Positions 21,542 through 29,163 of a stretch of DNA of 64,000 nt are shown here, in pieces. The DNA lies in contig OX421501.1 in NCBI GenBank assembly GCA_949126835.1, forward strand, positions 62,001 to 126,000, read 5' to 3'. The notes beneath the pieces were generated by a model that saw only the letters and a program-made list of their open reading frames with translations, was not told the origin of the DNA and made no database searches. The position numbers were made by a program, and so were the translations under genes. This DNA comes from Anisus vortex (lineage: Eukaryota > Mollusca > Gastropoda > Planorbidae). How positions within the stretch are numbered: position 1 is the stretch's first letter; every line of letters begins with the position of its first letter.

Positions 21542-22732
21542 TGTGACGAATGGAAACGAATCGGTCGTCACATAGGCCGAATTTTATAACTGCCAATGTT
21601 TATAACAAATGTATTAGCATCACAACCATGTATGGATTAGGAATATATGTACATTATTTTGATTAAGCGTAAGAGAGAGAGAGAGAGAGAGAGAGGGTTT
21701 AGAAATATAAATGTTGTTTGTAAATGTTAGTATATTACCTTGTTCCCATATAGAGGGGTTTCCCGGCCAAGTAAAATGATACTATACCGCCCTCCCCCCC
21801 CCATCTTCCCGTGTCACCTTTTCCACCCGCGACGTGGTTATCCCCCCTTACCTGTTAAGATAGGAATCATCTCCCTCCAACTTTGAATGGCGTACGAATT
21901 TAACGACCAGTGTCCAGATTGCAATCAAGGGTCACATAGTCTCGTGAATATCGCGCCCTCTCGCCCCGCCCCCCGTTTTCCACCTTCCTGGGTGACCATA
22001 TATTTCCTACCTTATCTTGTCACTGTTTCAGGAAATATAATTCCAGTTGATATCATTTTTTCTGATCGCCAACGGTGGACATTGACATTTTTATGCATAG
22101 CTCTGGCCTTCTGCAAATGGCCCATAATTGGGCGACTTTCTAAGGCCAGGGAGATCCTTCTGTTGATCTCAAAATTTAGTACCAGATGTCAAACCATTGG
22201 TATAGTTTACACTCCCCCTCTTCATGTCCGCTATATAAGTTGAAACTGTTCGCTGTAAATTTAGTCCTAGCGCCAGTCTCATAAGAAGACACACTTTCAT
22301 TTTAGTTAGAAGTCAGATCTAACTATTGTAAATATTGTTCTACTCAGATTGTTTGATCCACCATTTTATATGCCAGTTTCGTCACGAAGTTTTGCATTTT
22401 GTTGATGAATTGCCTGCATCTGCTAATAGTTTACCTTCATCATTGTATTATTATTGCTAGCCATTTTCCGCTACCATTGAATAAAGTCACCCAGTTTTCT
22501 CTCATAAGACAACAGCGTTGGTTACTGTTTGGTCAGAACGTGACATTGTTTGTTAGACTTAGACGTTTACGAAGCCACGTCTAAGGAAGGGTGTCAAATA
22601 TAAATTTGCAAAAGTACAGTAGAGGCTGCCATCCGACTTCAAAAGATACCTCCAGACCAACGAAGCCAAGGGTGTGAGTTGAAACCTCCACCACACGTGT
22701 AACCGAGTTGAATCCACAACTACCGGGTTACA
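21542..22732 (+). repeat. Element C 5' LTR (left)
   Basis: 1,191-bp LTR from TGTGACG to GGTTACA. It includes an (AG)12 run at 21,672-21,695, a poly-C run near 21,793, a TATATAAG box at 22,232-22,239 and AATAAA at 22,480-22,485. TATA and AATAAA are about 250 bp apart, consistent with a U3-R-U5 layout. A 118-codon frame at 21,887-22,243 ends at the TATA box and is probably chance. Confidence 0.97.
22232..22239 (+). promoter_or_regulatory. TATA box of element C LTR
   Basis: TATATAAG in the 5' LTR. The identical box is at 26,371-26,378 in the 3' LTR. It is the best promoter candidate in the element. Confidence 0.6.
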
Positions 22733-22736
22733 TAAT

Positions 22737-22762
22737 TGAGGTCTCGTCCGGTGATTCGAATC
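22737..22762 (+). promoter_or_regulatory. Element C primer-binding site, tRNA-Pro-like
   Basis: It starts 4 nt after the 5' LTR and contains CTCGTCCGG then GATTCGAATC. Compared with the tRNA-Pro primer site it has TGAGG for TGGGG, a few substitutions and one inserted T. The similarity runs on into the part complementary to the T-arm of the tRNA. The primer tRNA is inferred, not certain. Confidence 0.6.
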
Positions 22763-23260
22763 TGAGCACCATTTGAAGCGGTCCAGCTTGATTGTATTTT
22801 TGCTGGGGGCTCTTATTCACCTCTAACAGAAAAGCCACTGTCCTGACAACCCGGTGACAACCTGTATCAACCCCTACACAAAACACTGCCTGTCTCCTGA
22901 AGAAAGTCAACTAGACCTACCCTGCTCATTTCATTGAACATTGCTTGTTACCTGAAGAGTGTCAACTGCCAACCAGACAACCCTGTAGACAACCCTTTGC
23001 TACACGTTTATCCACCTGACACCGTAGATCAGCTTCAACGCCACCGTGAGACAACACAGCTAATAGTTACCGAAGTCCACAAGACAGAATTAAAAACATT
23101 CTAACATTCTAGTGACATTAGTGAATAGTGTATAAGTGTGTGTGTGTGTTAGTGATATGGATTATTTCTGTAATTCAAATTAGTAAGGCTGAAGGGTAAG
23201 TGATCCTTTTATATTTGTTATATCATTGGCAATTTAGCATAATTTAGAAGTTAGAATATC
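22763..23260 (+). other. Element C leader
   Basis: About 500 bp between the primer site and the ATG. It contains a short TG run near 23,137-23,149 and a splice-donor-like GTAAGT at 23,196-23,201; no acceptor could be paired with confidence. No gene was seen. Confidence 0.5.
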
Positions 23261-25492
23261 ATGGCCGATATTGTAAGCATTAAACGTGTTGCTAGAGAAG
23301 AAGCTGAGGCCGCTAACCTCACTGGTAATGAGATGTTAGAATATATTAAGCAACAGGTCGCTGAGTTTAGGGAGGCAGAAAAGTTAAAAATGGAGTCCGA
23401 AAATGAAAAGTTAAAAATTGAATCAGAAAAAGAAAAGTTAAAAATTGAATCAGAAAAAGAAATGCAAATTAGGTTGGCCCAAATTGAGGCTGAGAAAGTA
23501 ATACAGTTAAGACAGGCAGAATTAGCGGCCCCCGGTATGTGCACTCCGAATTCCCCTTCCTCTCAAACTTCAACAGAGCACTCAAATGACTCATTTACCC
23601 CCCAATACTACTCTTTCACACCTGACATTTTTGACCCGTCATTAGAGACCATTGACGTCTACCTTAATAGGTATGAACATTTAGCTGTAAACCATAATGT
23701 CCACAAAGAACTATGGGTTAGACATTTAGTTCAGTCTCTAAGAGGCCAAGCTTATGAGGTTTACAACAAACTTCCTTCTAATGACAAAGACAGTTATGAA
23801 ACATTGAAAAATGCGCTACTGATAAAGTACGAATTGACGGCTAGATCATACAATAGGAAATTTAGAGAATCACAAATAAAAGAAGGAGAGACGTATGTTC
23901 AGTTTGCAGACAGGCTAAATTCATATTTAATCAAATGGGTAGAACTCGCATCGCATGAAAAAACATTTCAAGGACTAGCCGAGCTAGTCCTAACAGAACA
24001 ATTGAGATATAATATGTCTTATAAAATGAAAGTGTTCCTGGACGAACGTAAGGTGGGTACCTTTAACAAATTGGTAGAGTTAGCGGATCGCTACGCCACA
24101 GCTCACCAAGAGGAAAATCTGACAACCCACCCCCCACGCCCCCGCCTTGATAAACCCCAGGCAGGACGCCCCAACGGGCCTAGAGATAAGAAAAACTCAC
24201 ATCGCTATCCGCCCCAGCACGAAAATCAGCAAACGCTACGCCCCTACCATCAAACAAATGGAGGGAGCAACCGCCTAGAGCACTCAAACCCTTTTCCGAG
24301 TGATAGGAGAGACCGCCCCACACAGGCCCGCGTGTCCTCCGTTGTAGTCCAAACCGACTCTGAGGAGCCGGAAAATCTAATGACACCCATTTATAATTTG
24401 GGAACCTTAGCTACTTGCACTAATGAGTTAGAAACTCAGGTGACTTTGATTGATGAATCGAAAACCTCGCCTACCCCTGGGAGCCACAATGGCCCCAAAG
24501 AAACAGACACGGTTGAACTGAATGGGGAACCAGCAACTTGTCACTTTGATAGTGGTTGTCAATACGACTCCATTGTTTCCGCTTCGCGGATACGACCCGG
24601 CGACCTTACGGGTCAGTTTGTAAACCTTCGAGGGCCATCCCTCTCTGCACCCGTCCAGAATCTTCCCATTGCGCGTATTCACATAAATTCTCCTTTTGTG
24701 CGTGGAACAATAAATGCAGCGGTCATGAAAGACCTAGTTTATGATGTTATTTTGGGATGCAAGTACGTTTTTCTAGCTATCCCACAGACCCCTATGATCC
24801 TGACCCCGGTTATCACCCAAGCCCGCCCCGAGACAGTGGACTCTACAGTAGAGCCTCCGCCCTCTCACCAAGATTTTATTAAAGCTCAGCAGGAAGACCT
24901 TTCCCTAAATTCAGTTAGAGAAAAAAAACAAACAAAGTTGCGCGATTCTAGAACAGCTTATGTTTTCTTTAAAGCAAACCTTCTTTATAGACAGCCTTGC
25001 GCTGATCAAGATGAAAAGCCCCAGGTAATAGACATAGCCGATGACTTTCATATAGGAGCCCACCAAGGACAGACGTCGACTGTTCAAAAAGTGAAACATG
25101 ACTATTTCTGGCCCGGTATGTCGGGTGACAGCATAAGATTTGTATCTTCGGGTCACCAGGGCCAAGTCATGACAAAAAAACGCCTCACTCCACCTGTACC
25201 GTTAGGTGAGATCCCAGTGGGGGATATTCCCATTAAACGGGTGTCAAAAGACCTAATAGGTCCCCTCCCCCGGTCGCGGTATAAGGACGCTTATATCCTG
25301 AGTGTAGTGTGCCAATCGACTAAATGGCCAGACAGATTACCGACCCTTCTCATTCATGGCTTCAGGCAAAATCTTAACCGCCGACTAATGCGACAGTCTC
25401 TGTCTTTGACCCCGTACATACCAGGACCCGAAAACTGCCTATCAAACTTCCTCAACCGCCACTCTATTGCAAACAAAACGGGAAAGGACTAA
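23261..25492 (+). CDS. Element C gag-protease-integrase/RNase H remnant polyprotein (743 aa)
   Basis: Single plus-strand frame from an ATG 528 bp after the LTR. Residues 36-90 are a coiled coil with a duplicated EKLKIESEK unit (27-bp nucleotide repeat). About 118-285 resemble a retrotransposon capsid domain. The basic Pro/Arg-rich stretch 290-355 has no CCHC knuckle. The protease has D430-S431-G432 and ends in VILGCKY near 496-502. Integrase follows after only about 40 residues: H597 and H601 are kept, but the two zinc cysteines are replaced by G631 and G634. The core keeps the first Asp (D664), has Cys684 where the second is expected, and breaks off near 695. Residues about 706-733 are the end of a gypsy RNase H (PYIPGPENC, then LSNFLNR with Asn in place of the last Asp). 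RT is absent. Gag/protease function is possible; pol is not. Confidence 0.87.
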   Translation: MADIVSIKRVAREEAEAANLTGNEMLEYIKQQVAEFREAEKLKMESENEKLKIESEKEKLKIESEKEMQIRLAQIEAEKVIQLRQAELAAPGMCTPNSPSSQTSTEHSNDSFTPQYYSFTPDIFDPSLETIDVYLNRYEHLAVNHNVHKELWVRHLVQSLRGQAYEVYNKLPSNDKDSYETLKNALLIKYELTARSYNRKFRESQIKEGETYVQFADRLNSYLIKWVELASHEKTFQGLAELVLTEQLRYNMSYKMKVFLDERKVGTFNKLVELADRYATAHQEENLTTHPPRPRLDKPQAGRPNGPRDKKNSHRYPPQHENQQTLRPYHQTNGGSNRLEHSNPFPSDRRDRPTQARVSSVVVQTDSEEPENLMTPIYNLGTLATCTNELETQVTLIDESKTSPTPGSHNGPKETDTVELNGEPATCHFDSGCQYDSIVSASRIRPGDLTGQFVNLRGPSLSAPVQNLPIARIHINSPFVRGTINAAVMKDLVYDVILGCKYVFLAIPQTPMILTPVITQARPETVDSTVEPPPSHQDFIKAQQEDLSLNSVREKKQTKLRDSRTAYVFFKANLLYRQPCADQDEKPQVIDIADDFHIGAHQGQTSTVQKVKHDYFWPGMSGDSIRFVSSGHQGQVMTKKRLTPPVPLGEIPVGDIPIKRVSKDLIGPLPRSRYKDAYILSVVCQSTKWPDRLPTLLIHGFRQNLNRRLMRQSLSLTPYIPGPENCLSNFLNRHSIANKTGKD

Positions 25493-25636
25493 GAAGCCCT
25501 CCTGGTTTATTGTATATATCTTCTGTCATTATCATAAATCTGTAAGTATCTCAATTTATCTCTTAGTTTTTGTTATAGACTTGTAACTTTTGGGGTGTAT
25601 AATCTCGCGATTGTTCTCGTAATAGCGTTTATTAAC

Positions 25637-25659
25637 AGTTCTTATCATAGATAAGAACT
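25637..25659 (+). other. Perfect hairpin beside element C polypurine tract
   Basis: AGTTCTTATC and GATAAGAACT form a 10-bp perfect stem with a 3-nt loop, ending 6 nt before the polypurine tract. It is less AT-rich than the hairpins of A and B, so chance is a weaker explanation here. Confidence 0.8.
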
Positions 25660-25665
25660 TTTGTT

Positions 25666-25673
25666 GGTGGGGA
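25666..25673 (+). promoter_or_regulatory. Element C polypurine tract
   Basis: GGTGGGGA followed by TAT and the TGTGACG start of the 3' LTR. It contains one T, which is tolerated in many polypurine tracts. Confidence 0.75.
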
Positions 25674-25676
25674 TAT

Positions 25677-26871
25677 TGTGACGAATGGAAACGAATCGGT
25701 CGTCACATAGGCCGAATTTTATAACTGCCAATGTTTATAACAAATGTATTAGCATCACAACCATGTATGGATTAGGAATATATGTACATTATTTTGATTA
25801 AGCGTAAGAGAGAGAGAGAGAGAGAGAGAGGGTTTAGAAATATAAATGTTGTTTGTAAATGTTAGTATATTACCTTGTTCCCATATAGAGGGGTTTCCCG
25901 GCCAAGTAAAATGATACTATACCGCCCTCCCCCCCCCCCCCATCTTCCCGTGTCACCTTTTCCACCCGCGACGTGGTTATCCCCCCTTACCTGTTAAGAT
26001 AGGAATCATCTCCCTCCAACTTTGAATGGCGTACGAATTTAACGACCAGTGTCCAGATTGCAATCAAGGGTCACATAGTCTCGTGAATATCGCGCCCTCT
26101 CGCCCCGCCCCCCGTTTTCCACCTTCCTGGGTGACCATATATTTCCTACCTTATCTTGTCACTGTTTCAGGAAATATAATTCCAGTTGATATCATTTTTT
26201 CTGATCGCCAACGGTGGACATTGACATTTTTATGCATAGCTCTGGCCTTCTGCAAATGGCCCATAATTGGGCGACTTTCTAAGGCCAGGGAGATCCTTCT
26301 GTTGATCTCAAAATTTAGTACCAGATGTCAAACCATTGGTATAGTTTACACTCCCCCTCTTCATGTCCGCTATATAAGTTGAAACTGTTCGCTGTAAATT
26401 TAGTCCTAGCGCCAGTCTCATAAGAAGACACACTTTCATTTTAGTTAGAAGTCAGATCTAACTATTGTAAATATTGTTCTACTCAGATTGTTTGATCCAC
26501 CATTTTATATGCCAGTTTCGTCACGAAGTTTTGCATTTTGTTGATGAATTGCCTGCATCTGCTAATAGTTTACCTTCATCATTGTATTATTATTGCTAGC
26601 CATTTTCCGCTACCATTGAATAAAGTCACCCAGTTTTCTCTCATAAGACAACAGCGTTGGTTACTGTTTGGTCAGAACGTGACATTGTTTGTTAGACTTA
26701 GACGTTTACGAAGCCACGTCTAAGGAAGGGTGTCAAATATAAATTTGCAAAAGTACAGTAGAGGCTGCCATCCGACTTCAAAAGATACCTCCAGACCAAC
26801 GAAGCCAAGGGTGTGAGTTGAAACCTCCACCACACGTGTAACCGAGTTGAATCCACAACTACCGGGTTACA
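25677..26871 (+). repeat. Element C 3' LTR (right)
   Basis: 1,195-bp copy of the left LTR with a longer poly-C run (13 versus 9 C after the T). It contains (AG)12 at 25,807-25,830, TATATAAG at 26,371-26,378 and AATAAA at 26,619-26,624. It ends in GGTTACA before the GCTTG duplication. Confidence 0.97.
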
Positions 26872-26876
26872 GCTTG
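26872..26876. other. Target-site duplication of element C, right copy
   Basis: GCTTG, matching 21,537-21,541. Confidence 0.95.
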
Positions 26877-27078
26877 AAACACCTTATACTTGTTATTATT
26901 ACAAGTCCAAATTATCCAAGTGAAATTGTAATTGTAACTTCAATTGAAAATTTTCAAGTGTGAATTACAAAATTAAATCATTCAAGTGTAAATTTTTGCA
27001 AAATTATTGTATTATAATTGCAAGTGATATTTAGTTCATTGTTTACATGTATTACAATTTATAACAATGCTAAATGTC

Positions 27079-27120
27079 CAAGTTTTATTTCATTATTTTC
27101 AAGTTTTATTTCATTATTTT
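27079..27120. repeat. Direct duplication of a 21-bp AT-rich unit
   Basis: Two adjacent identical copies of a 21-bp unit, caagttttattt plus cattatttt. The length equals the satellite period only by coincidence; the sequence is unrelated. Confidence 0.85.
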
Positions 27121-28034
27121 CATGCTTTGCAAAATTTATTACAAGTTTTTCTGCAAGCATTAAATTTTATAGTTCAGTGATGTTTTGCTTTGCAAATTAT
27201 TATAAGTATTTTATGCAAGCAATGTATTATGTACAAGTGATGTGATGTGAAAAAAATTTTTTTTTACAAGTTTTTTCAAAGAAGAAAATGTATATGTCAG
27301 TGTGTTGTCAATTAACACTGTCAAAATATTTCATGTATAGGTCAGTACATGAAAATATTGTAAGTTATGAACCTGTGAAAAATACAAAACCAACACTTTG
27401 AAACAAAATAAAATATAAACACTAAACATAAATAGCATTCATACACATAAATAAAAATAAAAAATCAAGGCTGTATAAAATTTACAATGATAGAGGAAAA
27501 TTTAGACCAAAGAATTACAATAGGTAAACATTGACAAGACCACATATTTTTTTTTTACTATATTTACACACAAATAAATACACAAGTACAAACTAAACTC
27601 AAACAGCTAACATAAATATTGAAATTTGGATATAGATGGCCCACATTAAGCTGTAGGAAGCGGATGATTAGTCCAGCCAACTATATACAAAAACAAAACC
27701 CTAAAAGAATACATATAAAATAATCTTCTTGAGAGGCATAAAAGAAGAAGAAGATAGACAGAATGAAGCAATAGAATATAAGAAGATTAAATTATATTCG
27801 CCACTCCAATCTAAGCCCTTTTTTACATAAATAAACATAAAACATGAATAATAAAATAATAGCATGTAGTTACAAAACAACTTATCAACTACAGCTTGAC
27901 CTTGCTTGACCTTGAACCTGTAGTAAAATGCTTTAACAGAACCACTATTTTATAACTAAGTAATTTAGTAAATAGTTTAATTAAAGAAATTTAGCACCAT
28001 CACGAATAATATCACGAGTCTAAAAGACGATATC

Positions 28035-28090
28035 GCGAAGTGTTTTACGCGAAGTGATTGACACGAAATGATTGACGCGAAGTGATTGCA
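28035..28090. repeat. Four tandem 14-bp units in element A leader
   Basis: The units gcgaagtgttttac, gcgaagtgattgac, acgaaatgattgac and gcgaagtgattgca follow without gaps. They are GC-richer than the surrounding leader and could be protein-binding or RNA-signal repeats; the role is unknown. Confidence 0.8.
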
Positions 28091-28678
28091 ATCACGAGTT
28101 CGAAGCAATTAACTTAGTTACTGTAAAGTACATACACATAATTCACGAAAGGCTGTAAATAAATGCACTGATATTAATTGAGGCTAAGCTCATCACAACG
28201 AAATAAATTGAGGCCAGAAATATATCAGCATGTAGACTCAAATAAGCTAGAACGAAGGCCAATAAAATACAACAGTTGATTGCTGGAAAGAAATTATGGC
28301 CAAATAAATTTTTCAAAGAAACTGACTAAGTCGAGCCAGTTGATTAGCATTGATCCAATCCTCAATGAAGACGAAATATTTTTCCAGACATAATGACCAT
28401 GTCAGGCCAGTAGATTAGATTTGAACATTCATCATAACAGGATGCATGAATGTAAACAAACAATTGTTGCAGCAGTCAGAAACCGGAAACAGGAAACTAA
28501 GTTGGGTTGACCTTGATGAGGTCACTTCCGTCCTCATCATCTTGACGACCTTCCGCCATTTTGTTCGCCATGTTTCAATGTTGAATCGCTTGCAGTCGTG
28601 CCGCTTGCTAATATGATGCCGCCGGTTGCCGCTGTCGTTGCCTGCAGTGTTAAACTTCTCCAGTTTAACCTGTGTTAA

Positions 28679-28696
28679 ACTTTTCGCTTGCCACCA
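28679..28696 (-). promoter_or_regulatory. Element A primer-binding-site candidate
   Basis: The minus strand reads TGGTGGCAAGCGAAAAGT, 1 nt inside the 5' LTR. The TGG start and position fit a primer site, but I cannot match it to a tRNA with confidence. It differs clearly from the tRNA-Pro-type sites in B and C. Confidence 0.5.
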
Positions 28697-28697
28697 T

Positions 28698-29158
28698 TGT
28701 TAACTCGTCTGTTTGTGTTGGCATTGTGGTAGCATGATCAGTCTCTCCATTATCAGACAAGTATAACAAAACAGTTCTTTACAGCATAAAGTGACGAAGT
28801 CAACGAATTCTTTTACAGCCGAAAAAGGGATAATATTTATTTACTTACAGTTCAGACTTCTATCACATACAGGTTACAAAATACTTCATTATTAAACATT
28901 GTAGTTCAATCTACTAAAGTCAAGAGCGAGAGAATTACATTTCTTATCACCGCTCTGAATAACTGTAAAAAAAACTTCTCTTTACTACACATTCCAAAAA
29001 CCCCCTTCCTTTTCCCGTGTCCGAGACTTACTGAAAAAACAGTGTGTCAAACACAAGGGAGTTTACCTATTAAATAATTAATTAAATAATTTCTTTGTTA
29101 CTTCCCTTAGACCATAATAATTAATAATTGATAAGTTAATATAATTTGAGTCATAACA
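28698..29158 (-). repeat. Element A 5' LTR (right)
   Basis: 461-bp copy of 11,063-11,523 with two differences. A minus-strand AATAAA lies at 28,836-28,841. It abuts the GCTGG duplication. Confidence 0.97.
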
Positions 29159-29163
29159 GCTGG
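29159..29163. other. Target-site duplication of element A, right copy
   Basis: GCTGG, matching 11,058-11,062. Confidence 0.85.

Larger units (their letters stand above)
21542..26871 (+). mobile_element. Element C: defective Gmr1-like LTR retrotransposon nested in A
   Basis: 5,330-bp element with LTRs of 1,191 and 1,195 bp; the only difference noticed is four extra C residues in a poly-C run. It has a 5-bp duplication, a primer site downstream of the left LTR, a 743-codon frame, a hairpin and a polypurine tract, all in plus orientation. It lies in A's leader, in the opposite orientation to A and B. The frame carries gag, protease, integrase N-terminus and the last part of RNase H; reverse transcriptase and most of the integrase core are missing. 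The near-identical LTRs show a very recent insertion. Confidence 0.95.
26877..28678 (-). other. Element A 5' leader, distal part
   Basis: About 1.8 kb of very AT-rich sequence between element C and A's primer-site candidate. Together with 21,330-21,541 it makes a leader of roughly 2 kb, long for a gypsy element. It holds a duplicated 21-bp AT-rich unit (27,079-27,120) and four copies of a 14-bp unit (28,035-28,090). No coding region with a recognisable domain was found on either strand; a 75-codon plus frame near 27,018 looks like chance. Confidence 0.65.
11063..29158 (-). mobile_element. Element A: Gmr1-like Ty3/gypsy LTR retrotransposon, defective
   Basis: Complete LTR-bounded element on the minus strand, inserted in the satellite with a 5-bp duplication. 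It has 461-bp LTRs with TGTTA...TAACA ends. In transcription order it holds the 5' LTR (right), a TGG primer-site candidate, a long AT-rich leader, a gag-protease-protease-integrase frame, an RNase H remnant, a hairpin, a polypurine tract and the 3' LTR (left). Elements B and C are nested inside; without them and their duplications A is about 6.4 kb. Reverse transcriptase and most of integrase are deleted. The LTRs differ at two positions, so insertion is recent. The Gmr1-like assignment rests on domain order plus gypsy-type RNase H motifs; an RT phylogeny is impossible for this copy. Confidence 0.9.

Noticed and set aside
21386..21571. 61-codon minus-strand frame upstream of element A gag
   Set aside because: Its ATG and first codons lie in element C's LTR; the pre-insertion frame beyond 26,876 reaches a stop (complement of 26,940-26,942) without an ATG.
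21887..22243. 118-codon frame in the element C LTR, repeated at 26,026-26,382
   Set aside because: It lies in U3 and ends at the TATA box, with no recognisable domain. It is duplicated only because LTRs are duplicated.
27079..27120. Satellite relic in the element A leader, because the duplicated unit is 21 bp
   Set aside because: The unit is AT-rich and shares no sequence with the satellite monomer; the equal length is coincidence.
27018..27245. 75-codon plus-strand frame in the element A leader
   Set aside because: It is made largely of AT-rich direct repeats and has no domain.
11063..29158. Endogenous retrovirus with envelope
   Set aside because: No envelope gene is visible in any of the three elements; the only hint is the membrane-helix tail in element B, which is too little.
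11063..29158. Steamer-like bivalve retrotransposon
   Set aside because: As far as I recall, Steamer has much shorter LTRs and an ordinary gag-pol order; nothing specific links these elements to it.
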